A DNA stretch of 64,000 bases, taken from Bacteriovorax stolpii (GTDB lineage: Bacteria; Bdellovibrionota; Bacteriovoracia; Bacteriovoracales; Bacteriovoracaceae). A model generated the notes under the pieces. It was not told the origin of the DNA and did no database searches. It worked only from the letters and a program-made list of their open reading frames with translations. The position numbers and the translations under genes were made by a program. Where the stretch lies: contig CAMASK010000001.1 of NCBI GenBank assembly GCA_945860895.1, positions 48,265 to 112,264 of the forward strand, written 5' to 3'. Below, piece by piece: positions 1-8,885 of the stretch (position 1 is the first letter of the stretch; each line of letters begins with the position of its first letter).

Positions 1-500
1 TTAATGGTATTGCCTGATAACCATTCAGAATCAAGTTTTGCAATTCCCGCAAAAAAATAGACTACTGAAATTTGGAATATCATCAGATAAAAATACCAAG
101 CTGGTAGAGCAAGTTTTTTATTTTTTATGACTGGCATCCAGATAAGCCAAAAAGCGATCAGACAATACAGATACAAATGGTTAATATATTCAGATTTCTC
201 CATGAGAAAGAGAAGAGAGTATCCAAGAAACAAAATCACTGCTGAAAGGCGCTGATGAATTCCAAAAGCAAATGTAAATCCTGCCAGAATAGTTATTGAA
301 TAATGAATAACTAGTCCCCAGAAAGGCCATGGGCTGAGCCATTCAAAATACAAATAAGTAAAATGAAAAGGTGCTAAGTATTCCTGAAAGTCTCCTAGAA
401 ACAAACTATTGATCAACTCCCACGAGAGTAATGTTCCTGCGAAAAAGCGCAGATAAATTAAAATTGCAGAATCTAAGGGTTTAAAGAGCTGCTTAAGCAT
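1..500 (-). CDS. HTTM / vitamin K-dependent gamma-carboxylase-like membrane protein (C-terminus outside window)
   Basis: This open frame begins at ATG 500 and runs off the left edge, giving 166 visible codons. An in-frame TAA lies a short way upstream, so ATG 500 is the only good start; no strong ribosome binding site is seen. The translation has several hydrophobic helices separated by aromatic-rich loops, including FEWLSPWPFWGL, EYINHLYLYCLIAFWLIW and YFFAGIAKLDSEWLSG. That last motif resembles the Y-F-F/Y-A-G-x-x-K-x-D-x-x-W segment of the HTTM domain of vitamin K-dependent gamma-glutamyl carboxylases. Bacterial members are known in Leptospira and scattered other bacteria. Whether carboxylase or epoxidase activity is present cannot be judged because the lumenal C-terminal part is missing. 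Confidence 0.72.
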   Translation of the reverse strand, partial: MLKQLFKPLDSAILIYLRFFAGTLLSWELINSLFLGDFQEYLAPFHFTYLYFEWLSPWPFWGLVIHYSITILAGFTFAFGIHQRLSAVILFLGYSLLFLMEKSEYINHLYLYCLIAFWLIWMPVIKNKKLALPAWYFYLMIFQISVVYFFAGIAKLDSEWLSGNTI

Positions 501-591
501 CGGCGCAAGATTAGTCCACTGGCTGAATTAAGCCACTATAAGAAATCATCAAGATCTTCATAATGGATCAATTGGCGGTCTGCGAAAATTA

Positions 592-616
592 AATGGCCCA
601 CCGAAGTGGGCTATTT
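592..616 (-). terminator. Hairpin terminator of the 619-1266 gene
   Basis: GCCCAC (596-601) and GTGGGC (606-611) form a perfect 6-bp stem with a CGAA/TTCG loop. It lies directly after the minus-strand stop at 619. The T-tract on the minus strand is interrupted (CATTTAATTTT), so termination may be only moderate. Confidence 0.6.
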
Positions 617-618
617 AT

Positions 619-1266
619 TTAGTTTGAAAAAATTTTCAATCCACCGTTACCCGAAATGTGAACGGTATCATTTCTTTCGAAAGCCGTTCTCCAGGAATTC
701 ATGGAGTACTTAATAGTTAAAATGGCACCAACTACTGGTTGAGCTTTTGTTCCGTGATTTGTGATCCCTTGAAGTTTCATGCTGGCATTGAAATCCCATC
801 CATATCCAGTTTTAACTGATACCGGCTGAACAATAGCATTTTGAATATATTTTCCTGTGCCATTATAAGAACAGTTATATGTGTAAAGAACCATATATTC
901 AAAACGAACAACTTCTACTCCACCAGTCATCATTTTAGTGGCAAATTTTTTCTGAACAGGGAAAGAACAATTTTCCATATCAAGAGGATCCACAATTTCT
1001 TTTGAAATTGGGTCCTTGGGTACGATGTTAATTGGAGTAAAACTAGTAGTGTTAGAAGGCTTACCTTTTTGAACTAAAGTATAAACCTGTTCTCCAAGGG
1101 CAACGATTTCTTTTGCGATAGCTATGACTTCTCCTGCATCACCTTCAATTGCTGACTGAGAGTCAAAATTTTCAACTTCAATTGTTTCAATATAAAGTGT
1201 TTCCACTTTTGCATAAGAAACTGTCGTCATGAGTGCGAGACACAGACTCATTATCAAATTTTTCAT
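619..1266 (-). CDS. Secreted hypothetical protein
   Basis: A 215-residue protein starting at ATG 1266 behind a strong GGGGGAA Shine-Dalgarno sequence. The N-terminus is a typical signal peptide (basic MKN, hydrophobic core, cleavage after SYA). The mature part is beta-strand-like and has two cysteines about 30 residues apart (ENCSFPV and YTYNCSYNG) that could form a disulfide. No known family is recognised. It is monocistronic, followed by a hairpin terminator, and is probably periplasmic or surface-exposed. The gene call is firm; the function is unknown. Confidence 0.8.
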   Translation of the reverse strand: MKNLIMSLCLALMTTVSYAKVETLYIETIEVENFDSQSAIEGDAGEVIAIAKEIVALGEQVYTLVQKGKPSNTTSFTPINIVPKDPISKEIVDPLDMENCSFPVQKKFATKMMTGGVEVVRFEYMVLYTYNCSYNGTGKYIQNAIVQPVSVKTGYGWDFNASMKLQGITNHGTKAQPVVGAILTIKYSMNSWRTAFERNDTVHISGNGGLKIFSN

Positions 1267-1481
1267 TATTTCCCCCAGTTAAATTCCCATGGAGAGCTTC
1301 TATCAAGCGTTAAAGCGATTGGTCAAGAGCGAAGTAGTTTTAGTATTTTTTACTGCGGCACCAAGTTAAAGTTAGTAAAAACAATAGCTTCGCTTCTTTG
1401 CTGATTTTGCGGAACGTAAACAAGTAGAAGTTTGTCTAATGATAATTTAAAGTTTTCCTAATATATCAAAAGTTAGGCACC

Positions 1482-2435
1482 CTAAAGAGCGGCCTTTCGA
1501 CGAATAGTGAATGCCCGATGGATGTCTGTATGATGAAAATCCTGAGGAATTGTCCATTGGGAGATTTCTTTAACTTCATATTGAGAGGTAATAATATGAT
1601 GAAGTTCAAACTTACGTTTATTGGTAGAGAAGAAGAGAGTTCCCTCAGGGTTTAACATCTTCATGCAATCTCTGATCATGATTGGATGATCTCTTTCAAT
1701 ATCTAAATCTTCTTCCATTCTCTTAGAATTTGAGAAGCTTGGTGGATCCAAAAGGATTAAATCGAATTTTACATTTGCCTCTATCATTAGTGTTAATTCT
1801 TTTAAAACGTCTGCCTGAATAAATTTATGTTCTGACGGATCCAAATCGTTCAGCACAAAGTTTTCCATTCCCCAATCAAGATAAGTCCGGGACATATCGA
1901 TTGAAGTAACCAGTGCACCGCCCTTGGCTGCGGCCACACTCAAAGAAGCTGTATAACAAAAAAGATTAAGTACTTTTTTCTGAGCACAATTATTAAGCAA
2001 GAATTGTCGTAATGGACGGTGATCTAAAAATAATCCAGTATCAAGATAGCGTTCAAGATTTACCCAAAATTTAAAAGGGGTCTCATTTACAGTAAAATAA
2101 TCCACCGATCCTGGTGCTAGTGGCTTGTACTGCTCATTGCCTTTTTGTCTTTGTCTTATTTTGAAATGCTGATGCTCTTTAGGGATATTGAATACTTCTT
2201 TGATAGCCTCTTCTATATTTTGCTGATGCACGGCCCTGATTGGCTCATCCTCTTCAGACAATCTTTTCCCTTGCTCATAAATTACAGCTTCAAGACCGTA
2301 AATATCAATCAAGTAGGGGTATTCAGGTATATCCTTGTTATAAATTCTGTAGGCTTCTATGCCATTTTTTTGGCGGTAAGACTTGAGCTTTTTAAGATTC
2401 TTTTGCAGTCTATTTTTAATGGCTAGTGAGTCCAT
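1482..2435 (-). CDS. rlmK: Class I SAM-dependent 23S rRNA methyltransferase, RlmK-type
   Basis: A 317-residue protein matching the C-terminal half of E. coli RlmKL (the RlmK part, which makes m7G2069 in 23S rRNA) and the related RlmI family. Visible motifs are the RlmK/I substrate segment FLDHRPLRQFL, SAM-binding motif I VLNLFCYTASLSVAAAKGGA, motif II SIDMS and motif IV LILLDPPSFSNS. The N-terminal PEYPYLIDIYG segment is also typical of this family. It is a stand-alone RlmK without the THUMP/RlmL half. It is divergent from clpS with a short shared intergenic region. Another base specificity within this family is possible. Confidence 0.82.
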   Translation of the reverse strand: MDSLAIKNRLQKNLKKLKSYRQKNGIEAYRIYNKDIPEYPYLIDIYGLEAVIYEQGKRLSEEDEPIRAVHQQNIEEAIKEVFNIPKEHQHFKIRQRQKGNEQYKPLAPGSVDYFTVNETPFKFWVNLERYLDTGLFLDHRPLRQFLLNNCAQKKVLNLFCYTASLSVAAAKGGALVTSIDMSRTYLDWGMENFVLNDLDPSEHKFIQADVLKELTLMIEANVKFDLILLDPPSFSNSKRMEEDLDIERDHPIMIRDCMKMLNPEGTLFFSTNKRKFELHHIITSQYEVKEISQWTIPQDFHHTDIHRAFTIRRKAAL

Positions 2436-2499
2436 GAGGAGTTATTGCCTTTCATTTGGAATTGGTGCATCCTCAATACTATACCAATGTGAAAAAAAT

Positions 2500-2820
2500 A
2501 TGTCTTCAGAAACTGATAGAGATGAACAATCTGGCACTGCTACAGTCAACAAAAAAAAGTTGCAGCCCCCTCGTATGCACAAAGTCCTTATGCATAATGA
2601 TGACTATACAACTATGGAATTTGTTGTCCTAGTTCTACAGAAATTTTTCAATAAAAATTATAATGAAGCGCAGTCAATTATGCTTGATGTCCATAGTAGT
2701 GGTTATGGGGTGTGTGGCATCTATACTTATGAAGTTGCTGAATCTAAAGTGGCTAAAGTCATTAAATTTGCTCGAGACAATGGTCACCCATTACGCTGTA
2801 GTACTGAGCCCTCCGAATAA
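2500..2820 (+). CDS. clpS: ATP-dependent Clp protease adaptor ClpS
   Basis: A 106-residue protein when started at ATG 2500; a longer frame reaches back to 2383 but overlaps the divergent methyltransferase. ClpS delivers N-degron substrates to ClpAP. The conserved core is clear: HKVLMHNDDYTTMEFVV near residues 27-43 (N-end pocket with the NDDYT element), then the CGIYTYEVAESK segment and a C-terminal ARDNGHPLRC. It has an acidic, polar N-terminal tail as usual. clpA follows 75 nt downstream, the standard clpS-clpA arrangement. The ribosome binding site is weak (A-rich), so the start is likely but not certain. Confidence 0.93.
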   Translation: MSSETDRDEQSGTATVNKKKLQPPRMHKVLMHNDDYTTMEFVVLVLQKFFNKNYNEAQSIMLDVHSSGYGVCGIYTYEVAESKVAKVIKFARDNGHPLRCSTEPSE

Positions 2821-2859
2821 ATAAACTTCTGTCTAACCTTGCCTTTTTTCTTTTCGGTA

Positions 2860-2883
2860 ACATCTTCTGTATAATGAAGATGT
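2860..2883. promoter_or_regulatory. Perfect inverted repeat around a TATAAT box upstream of clpA
   Basis: ACATCTTC (2860-2867) and GAAGATGT (2876-2883) are perfect 8-bp inverted repeats. The 8-nt spacer TGTATAAT contains a consensus -10 hexamer at 2870-2875. No good -35 is seen. In DNA this could be an operator over a clpA-specific promoter; in a clpS-clpA transcript it would be a hairpin just before the clpA start at 2896. Function is inferred only. Confidence 0.5.
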
Positions 2884-2895
2884 GAGGGAATTACT

Positions 2896-5238
2896 ATGAT
2901 TAGCCAAAAATTAGAACAAATATTAAATCGGGCCATCAAACGTGCGAACGAAAAACGCCATGAATTTTTGACTTTAGAAAACGTTCTTCTTTCTATGCTG
3001 GAGGATGAAACAGTGACTGAAGTTCTGACAGACTGTGGGGCGAATCTTCCTGATTTAAAAAAAGATTTACAGATTTTCATCAATGAGGAGAAGAATTACT
3101 CTCTTTTAAGTGAAGATGAAATTCAGGATTTAAACCGCAAGCAATTTGGAAATGACCAATTGAGGGAAATTGCCCGTGAAAATGGGATTTTCTATCAGCC
3201 TGAAATTTCCCTCAGTCTTCAGCGAGTGATTCAAAGAGCTGCCATTCATATTCAGAGTTCTGGCAAAAAATCAATTAATGCCATTAACATCCTGGTGGCC
3301 ATGTTTAGTGAAAAGGAGTCCCATGCGACCTACTTTTTAGAGCGTCAGGGAATCAATCGAATTGATATTGTAGAAAAAATATCTCATTCAATTGACCGTC
3401 CTATTAAGGGCTCTGAGTCCGAAGAATCCAGCACTGAAGGTGGACAAGAAACTTTCCGTCGTGAAGAAAAGTTTGAAAAAGCCTTATCCGAATACACTAC
3501 CAATTTAAATAATCTTGCCCGTCAGGGTAAAATTGATCCCATTATCGGCCGAGAAGATGAAATTCAGCGAATCATTCAAATTCTTTGTCGTCGCCGCAAA
3601 AATAATCCCATTTTGGTGGGTGATGCTGGCGTAGGTAAGACTGCAATTGCTGAAGGCTTGGCCAAGGCGATTGTGGAACACAAGGTTCCAAGTGTTCTCG
3701 CTAATACAACTGTCTATAGTCTGGATATGGCTTCACTTCTTGCCGGAACTAAATTTCGTGGTGACTTTGAAGAAAGATTAAAATTAGTTCTTCAGGCACT
3801 GGAAAAACAAAATGAGAAACAAGGGTCCATCCTCTTCATTGATGAAATTCATACCATCATCGGAGCTGGTGCGACTTCTGGCGGAAGTATGGATGCCTCC
3901 AATCTTTTAAAGCCTGCACTTTCAAAAGGTCAGCTTCGTTGTATGGGTTCCACTACTTTTGATGAATATCGTAAATATTTTGAGAAAGATCAGGCCCTGA
4001 CCCGCCGTTTTCAAAAAATTGACGTTCTGGAGCCAACCGTCGAGGATTCAGTCAAAATTCTCGCGGGTCTTAAATCAAAATTTGAGGATCACCATCAGGT
4101 AAAATATCCCGATGCTATTATCCGCGCCGCCGTTGAATTGTCACAGAAACATGTGACTGATAGAAAATTGCCAGATAAGGCCATTGATGTGATCGATGAG
4201 GTGGGTTCATACCTGAGACTAAAGCCAGAAAGTATGAAAGATGCTGAAGTCAGCATGGAAGATATTGAGCACATTGTTTCAAAAATTGCCCGAATTCCGC
4301 AAAAATCAATCTCAATGAATGAGAAAGATAAACTCCGTTACCTTGATCGTGACTTGAAGATGATGATTTATGGACAAGATGAAGCCATCGATAAGGTTTC
4401 CAACGCCCTTATTCTTTCAAGGTCTGGATTGGGTCATACCAACCGTCCCATCGCAAGCTTCATGTTCACGGGACCAACCGGGGTTGGTAAAACAGAATTG
4501 GCCAAACAATTGGCCCATTTAATGGGCATTAATTTCATTCGCATCGACATGTCTGAGTTCATGGAAAAGCATACAGTTTCTAAATTAATCGGAGCTCCTC
4601 CGGGATATGTGGGTTTTGATCAAGGTGGTGTCTTAACTGATGCTATTAACAAAACTCCTTACTCAGTTCTGTTGATGGATGAGATTGAGAAGGCCCATCC
4701 GGATGTTTTCAACATTCTTTTACAGGTCATGGACCATGGATCACTTACAGATTCAAACGGCAGGACCTCAGATTTTAGAAATGTCATCGTTATTTTGACC
4801 TCAAATGCGGGGGCAAAAGAGATGGAGGCCGGATCAATTGGCCTTTCTGGGGCCCGTGGAGGGGAAATAAATTCCACCAAGCGAGATCAGGCCGTAAAAA
4901 ATTTCTTTACCCCAGAATTTCGAAATCGACTGGATGCCATCATCAGTTTTAACAAACTGGCACCCAAAAATATTGAAATGGTGGTGGATAAATTTCTCAT
5001 GGAGCTGGAAAACCAGCTTGCGGATAAGAAAGTTGAGCTTGAAGTCTCTGAAGCCGCTAAAGCATGGCTTAGCTTGAATGGCTATGATGATAAACTTGGT
5101 GCGAGACCTATTTCTCGTCTGATAAATGATAAAATTAAGAAACCACTTGCCCACGAAATCCTTTTTGGAAAGCTTGAAAGTGGAGGAAAAGTTGTGGTCG
5201 ATATCAAAAATGATGATCTTGTTTTCACTTTTTCCTAA
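2896..5238 (+). CDS. clpA: ATP-dependent Clp protease ATP-binding subunit ClpA
   Basis: A 780-residue AAA+ unfoldase, close to the usual ClpA length. It has the double Clp-N domain (about residues 1-145). D1 has Walker [10 protein letters not shown], Walker B LFIDEIHT and the [14 protein letters not shown] pore region. D2 has [24 protein letters not shown] and the [13 protein letters not shown] pore loop. A SIGLSG loop matches the ClpP-docking IGL/IGF motif, so it should work with ClpP rather than as a ClpB disaggregase; the long middle coiled coil of ClpB is absent. It lies downstream of clpS and starts at ATG 2896 with GAGGGAA upstream. Confidence 0.96.
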   Translation: MISQKLEQILNRAIKRANEKRHEFLTLENVLLSMLEDETVTEVLTDCGANLPDLKKDLQIFINEEKNYSLLSEDEIQDLNRKQFGNDQLREIARENGIFYQPEISLSLQRVIQRAAIHIQSSGKKSINAINILVAMFSEKESHATYFLERQGINRIDIVEKISHSIDRPIKGSESEESSTEGGQETFRREEKFEKALSEYTTNLNNLARQGKIDPIIGREDEIQRIIQILCRRRKNNPILVGDAGVGKTAIAEGLAKAIVEHKVPSVLANTTVYSLDMASLLAGTKFRGDFEERLKLVLQALEKQNEKQGSILFIDEIHTIIGAGATSGGSMDASNLLKPALSKGQLRCMGSTTFDEYRKYFEKDQALTRRFQKIDVLEPTVEDSVKILAGLKSKFEDHHQVKYPDAIIRAAVELSQKHVTDRKLPDKAIDVIDEVGSYLRLKPESMKDAEVSMEDIEHIVSKIARIPQKSISMNEKDKLRYLDRDLKMMIYGQDEAIDKVSNALILSRSGLGHTNRPIASFMFTGPTGVGKTELAKQLAHLMGINFIRIDMSEFMEKHTVSKLIGAPPGYVGFDQGGVLTDAINKTPYSVLLMDEIEKAHPDVFNILLQVMDHGSLTDSNGRTSDFRNVIVILTSNAGAKEMEAGSIGLSGARGGEINSTKRDQAVKNFFTPEFRNRLDAIISFNKLAPKNIEMVVDKFLMELENQLADKKVELEVSEAAKAWLSLNGYDDKLGARPISRLINDKIKKPLAHEILFGKLESGGKVVVDIKNDDLVFTFS

Positions 5239-5261
5239 ATATCTTTAACGATCTTACCGAT

Positions 5262-5304
5262 CCTCATGCATACGATGTTTGAAAAACAAAATGTGTGCAT
5301 GAGG
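5262..5304. repeat. Inverted repeat downstream of clpA
   Basis: CCTCATGCA (5262-5270) and TGCATGAGG (5296-5304) are perfect 9-bp inverted repeats separated by 25 nt. An A-rich run follows. Either the 3' hairpin of the clpA transcript or an operator for the small gene at 5459; it lacks the T-tract of an intrinsic terminator. Confidence 0.5.
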
Positions 5305-5378
5305 ACCTCAAAAAAAACTCCTCAAACACCGAATTGATAAAAAAAACATCATATTGAAATAAAATATGTATTTTTTAT

Positions 5379-5407
5379 TTGCGTTAGATTGAATTTGTGA
5401 TTAAGCT
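5379..5407 (+). promoter_or_regulatory. Possible sigma-70-type promoter of the H1-like gene
   Basis: TTGCGT (5379-5384), a 17-nt spacer and TAAGCT (5402-5407) sit about 50 nt upstream of the small ORF at 5459. Matches to consensus are weak and the call is tentative. Confidence 0.3.
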
Positions 5408-5458
5408 TTAAATAAGAAAGGTCAATTACTTGTACCAACTATTTCCTGGGAGGAAATC

Positions 5459-5560
5459 ATGGCTAAGAAAGCAGCAAAAAAAGCTACTAAAAAAGTAGCA
5501 AAGAAAGCAACAAAGAAAGTTGCAAAGAAAGCTACTAAGAAAGCTTCTAAGAAGAAGTAG
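5459..5560 (+). CDS. Lysine/alanine-rich histone H1-like small protein (33 aa)
   Basis: A 33-codon ORF starts at ATG 5459 with an excellent GGGAGGA Shine-Dalgarno sequence and ends right before a very strong terminator, so it is a complete stand-alone transcription unit. The product is almost only Lys, Ala, Thr and Val in a repeating KKATKKVA pattern (three near-identical 8-residue units), ending KKASKKK. This is the composition of bacterial H1-like tails such as Chlamydia Hc1/Hc2. It probably binds DNA or RNA electrostatically and may compact the nucleoid. It has no globular domain. A role in nucleoid condensation during a dormant or non-growing stage is inference. Confidence 0.8.
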   Translation: MAKKAAKKATKKVAKKATKKVAKKATKKASKKK

Positions 5561-5566
5561 TCAGCT

Positions 5567-5600
5567 AAAAAAAAAGCCACCTTCGGGTGGCTTTTTTTTT
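5567..5600. terminator. Strong bidirectional intrinsic terminator
   Basis: GCCACC-TTCG-GGTGGC hairpin (5576-5591) with an ultrastable UUCG tetraloop, flanked by A9 (5567-5575) and T9 (5592-5600), works on both strands. It ends the H1-like gene on + and the MFS gene on -. Confidence 0.93.
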
Positions 5601-5629
5601 GTCTTTTTTCTCGATTTTCCCTATGAAAA

Positions 5630-6973
5630 CTACTTTTTCTCTTCTTGGGACTTCTTCTTCTCTTTGCCTAGGTAGAGTCTTGTAATTGAATTAAAAGAAT
5701 TGAAAATTTCAGGTGCTCTGGTGAAGTTTAAAATCTTTGGAATGCGACCTATAAAATTCACATGAGGGGCGAAAATAATCACCATGATTCTTAAGAATGT
5801 TGATGTCGCAAAGAGGATCAAATAGTGATCCCATGAGGCCGGGAGGTTTTTCATGAACCATGCTCCAAGCAATGACCCAGTTACCATTCCGGTAGTATTG
5901 AGGAAGGTAATGTAGGTAATAATGCTGGTTCGTTCTCGATCGTCAATTTTTTGAAAGTATAAAAGAATGGTTGAAAGCTCAAAACCGGCCCAATAACATC
6001 CCGAAAGGAACTCAATCGTTACAATTAGCCAGAAATTTTGGGTAAGTGACCACCATAAGGGGCTTGTAGCGATACCAATGGTGGATAAAATTAAAATTTT
6101 GTTGATATGCCGAGATTTTGCCCGTTTCTGGAGAATTCTAAACGCGAAGACCCTGCCAAAATAAGCGATAGAGGTCACAATCATGTACTCAAGGTAATTA
6201 AATTTTAATTTTCCGAGCATATAGGGATTAAAGTAAGGGGCAGAAAAATGCACGGTAATGTAAAAGAAAAAAAGAAACAAGATAAGTTTACCCTGATCCG
6301 TTTTACTAATATTTTTGATGAATTCCCGAAAAGGGACGCGATGCTCTGATCCGGGTGCCAGATCATAATCATTATGATTTCGTTTAACTTCGTACCACGA
6401 AAAGCATTTAAGAATAAATCCCGCGATGAAAATTCCTACAAAAACCTGAAGCTCTTGTCCCTTATCCTTTGCCCAATATAATAGAAGGCCACTTGTGATG
6501 AGGCCCAAAAACACTGATGATTGCCCGAATTGGCTTCTAATTGAAAAGAATCTGATGCGAAATTTTTGAGGTACTGTATGTCCTATCAATCGATTCCATG
6601 GAGGATTAAGAGAAAGCAAGCTTGCCCAATAAATTCCCAGGACTCCAATCACGATAATGGCGGAATTAATTTTAAACCAGCCAATCAAAATAAGTGGAAT
6701 CATGGACAACGCCTGGACTGTTAGAAAAAGCAAAAGACGATTTTTAAGGGAATATCTTCTAAAAAAAGAGCGAATCGAAAATAACTGGAAGAGAACGCCT
6801 ATAAATTGAGGAATCACGGTGCCAAGGCCCGAAATCACTTCAGAAATTCCCAATGCCAGCATAAACGCACAAAAGTAACTTTCCGCCATCCCAATGTTCA
6901 GGCTGGTATAGGTGGCATCTCTAAAAGATGCACGAATATGTTGTTTAGTTGAAACAGGAGCTATTTTGCTCAT
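5630..6973 (-). CDS. MFS-type transporter
   Basis: A 447-residue integral membrane protein with about 12 predicted hydrophobic helices and short basic loops (for example RSFFRRYSLKNR and KRNHNDYDL). The overall pattern is that of a major facilitator superfamily permease, with a cytoplasmic Lys/Glu-rich C-terminal tail ending KEKKKSQEEKK. Substrate cannot be inferred. It is transcribed towards the bidirectional terminator at 5567-5600 and is divergent from the DUF502 gene. Confidence 0.78.
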   Translation of the reverse strand: MSKIAPVSTKQHIRASFRDATYTSLNIGMAESYFCAFMLALGISEVISGLGTVIPQFIGVLFQLFSIRSFFRRYSLKNRLLLFLTVQALSMIPLILIGWFKINSAIIVIGVLGIYWASLLSLNPPWNRLIGHTVPQKFRIRFFSIRSQFGQSSVFLGLITSGLLLYWAKDKGQELQVFVGIFIAGFILKCFSWYEVKRNHNDYDLAPGSEHRVPFREFIKNISKTDQGKLILFLFFFYITVHFSAPYFNPYMLGKLKFNYLEYMIVTSIAYFGRVFAFRILQKRAKSRHINKILILSTIGIATSPLWWSLTQNFWLIVTIEFLSGCYWAGFELSTILLYFQKIDDRERTSIITYITFLNTTGMVTGSLLGAWFMKNLPASWDHYLILFATSTFLRIMVIIFAPHVNFIGRIPKILNFTRAPEIFNSFNSITRLYLGKEKKKSQEEKK

Positions 6974-7060
6974 CTGATCGGCCTATGCTATTCTCAGGGA
7001 AGTTCTAAAACAGAATATCTTACTCTATTAAAAACTACACAATAAAATGCGGCAAAAAAC

Positions 7061-7654
7061 ATGAAGTATCTGAACCAAATTTTTTTTAAAGGCTTAATTG
7101 TCGTCCTTCCAATCACCCTAACTTTTTATTTGCTCTTCTGGGCAAGTATGAATATTGAGTCCCTTTTTGCTTCTGGACTTAGATACGTATTAGGACAGGA
7201 ATTTTACATTCCTGGTTTAGGCATATTGCTCACCTTCGTTTTTATCTTTTTAGTTGGTTTGTTGGTTAATAATTATGTAACGGGCAAATTTTTTGGCTGG
7301 CTTACTCAGTCTTTAGAAAAAATTCCTCTGATCAAAGTCATTTATAATCCACTAAAAGATCTTATGGCCTTGATTCCAGGTCGTAGTAACTCTAAAGATA
7401 AACCACAAAAGGTGGTTTTAATTCAGCTTGAGCATTTAGGTGTGGAAGTAATGGGATTAGTAACACGTGAAGAATTAGATGAAATACAGGATAATACTAA
7501 GGTCACAGTTTATGTTCCTTTCAGTTACATGTTAGGTGGCGTAACTCTCATTGTAGGAAAAGACAAAGTGAAAAAAGTAGATATGCAAGTAGATCAAGCC
7601 CTAAAACTTTCAGTCACCGCCTGGATCAAGGCAAATGAGGAGCCTCGTGGATAA
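7061..7654 (+). CDS. DUF502 family membrane protein
   Basis: A 197-residue protein with two N-terminal transmembrane helices (about residues 8-30 and 50-72). These are followed by the conserved LEKIPLIKVIYNPLKDL segment and a C-terminal beta-rich domain containing VYVPFSYMLGGVTLIV (family PF04367, usually written as P-T-x-x-P-x-x-G in that loop). Family members are of unknown function in bacterial and plant membranes. It overlaps the next gene by 20 bp, which suggests co-translation. Confidence 0.87.
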   Translation: MKYLNQIFFKGLIVVLPITLTFYLLFWASMNIESLFASGLRYVLGQEFYIPGLGILLTFVFIFLVGLLVNNYVTGKFFGWLTQSLEKIPLIKVIYNPLKDLMALIPGRSNSKDKPQKVVLIQLEHLGVEVMGLVTREELDEIQDNTKVTVYVPFSYMLGGVTLIVGKDKVKKVDMQVDQALKLSVTAWIKANEEPRG

Positions 7655-8288
7655 ATGTCCTGTTTGTCATGGCTATGACAACCACGAGTTTTCCCGGGAT
7701 AAGAAGCGAATTTATTACTTATGTAATGACTGCTCCTTACTTTTTGTTCCTCGTAATCTATTAATCGGAATAGATGAAGAAAAACAACGATATCAAGCCC
7801 ATAATAACGATTTTGAAAATGCGGATTATCGAGCTTATTTATCCAAAATAATCGACTCATTAGAGCCTTTTTTATTAAAAGGAACTCAGGGGTTAGATTT
7901 CGGATCTGGCAAAACCACTTTATTTGCCGATTTAGTTAAAGAGCGGGGATTTGCAATGATCTCTTATGATCTTTATTTTCATCCCGATGAAGAAATTTGG
8001 TTTAAAAAATTTGATTTTATAGTTCTTTCCGAAGTTATAGAGCATTTAAGAGAACCTCGTCATTGCCTGGAAAGAGTGAAGTCACTTTTAAATTCGAGTG
8101 GACAACTATTTATTAAAACTAAATTCTATCCTTCTGATAAAAAGTTATTTGATAATTGGTTTTACAAACGCGACATGACTCATGTGCAGTTTTTTAATCG
8201 CAATTCTCTCAATCAACTTGCAAAGTCAGTTGGTTTCTCAGGAAGTTTTAAAATGATAGGTGAAGATCTTTATCGAATAGTTTTATAA
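7635..8288 (+). CDS. Zinc-ribbon class I SAM-dependent methyltransferase
   Basis: A 217-residue protein. The N-terminus has two CxxC pairs (CPVCHGY and CNDCSLLFV), a zinc ribbon like those of sugar or nucleotide methyltransferases of the Methyltransf_23 type. The SAM-binding motif is GLDFGSGKTTLFADLV, followed by FDFIVLSEVIEHLREP (motif IV plus the typical EVIEHL). Substrate is unknown; family members act on small molecules, ubiquinone precursors or polysaccharides. It overlaps the DUF502 gene. Start ATG 7635 places the first Cys at residue 8. Confidence 0.83.
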   Translation: MRSLVDKCPVCHGYDNHEFSRDKKRIYYLCNDCSLLFVPRNLLIGIDEEKQRYQAHNNDFENADYRAYLSKIIDSLEPFLLKGTQGLDFGSGKTTLFADLVKERGFAMISYDLYFHPDEEIWFKKFDFIVLSEVIEHLREPRHCLERVKSLLNSSGQLFIKTKFYPSDKKLFDNWFYKRDMTHVQFFNRNSLNQLAKSVGFSGSFKMIGEDLYRIVL

Positions 8289-8290
8289 AA

Positions 8291-8815
8291 TTATTGCATC
8301 GATTGAAAATACTGAGACATATTATTAATGAGTTCATTTCTGATTTTTAATTCGCGATATTTAATATCAGACATATCAAAGATTTTTTTGGCAATCGAGT
8401 TTTCTACGGTGCCATTGTATTTGTCTGATAAAAAGATCACTTCTTTTATTTTAACAGTTGCCAGCATTTTAGCACACTCGTGACAGGGGAAAAGAGTCAC
8501 ATAACAACGTGAATTTTCCAAAGAAGTTTTGGCATGAAGGACTGCATTGGCTTCAGAATGAACAACGTAAGCGTATTTCTGCTGGTCTAAAGGAACTGAT
8601 TTGTTATTTCCCCACGGAATTTTAGCTTCATTAATTCCCGCTATAAAACCATTGTACCCCATGGATAATTGGTGATTATTATTGTCCACAAAGACGCACC
8701 CAACTTTAGTATTCGGGTCTTTACTCTTGAATGAAGCCATCATGGCCTGAAGCATGAAGTACTCATCCCAATTTAGGTAGGATGTGACGGGCATGAAGTT
8801 AACATTTTCGGACAT
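8291..8815 (-). CDS. Deoxycytidylate (dCMP) deaminase family protein
   Basis: A 174-residue zinc-dependent deaminase. The catalytic signature is VHSEANAVLHA (His ligand and proton-shuttle Glu) followed by TLFPCHECAKMLA (the two Cys ligands). The GYNGFIAGINE and KVGCVFVD segments are typical of dCMP deaminases, which make dUMP for thymidylate synthesis. A ComEB-type role is not supported by the neighbours. A good minus-strand promoter lies just upstream at 8844-8872. Confidence 0.86.
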   Translation of the reverse strand: MSENVNFMPVTSYLNWDEYFMLQAMMASFKSKDPNTKVGCVFVDNNNHQLSMGYNGFIAGINEAKIPWGNNKSVPLDQQKYAYVVHSEANAVLHAKTSLENSRCYVTLFPCHECAKMLATVKIKEVIFLSDKYNGTVENSIAKKIFDMSDIKYRELKIRNELINNMSQYFQSMQ

Positions 8816-8843
8816 TTTTATCTCAACATTTATGATATTTCGA

Positions 8844-8872
8844 AGTATCTTTTAAGGGTCAATAACTGTCAA
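8844..8872 (-). promoter_or_regulatory. Sigma-70-type promoter for the dCMP deaminase gene
   Basis: On the minus strand TTGACA (plus positions 8867-8872), a 17-nt spacer and GATACT (8844-8849) fit a housekeeping promoter. The -10 lies within a 16-bp near-palindrome (8834-8849), so it may be regulated. Confidence 0.55.
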
Positions 8873-8885
8873 TCAAGGTGCAATC

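Noticed and set aside
2145..2426. Plus-strand ORF opposite rlmK
   Set aside because: Hydrophobic shadow of a methyltransferase gene with clear motifs on the other strand.
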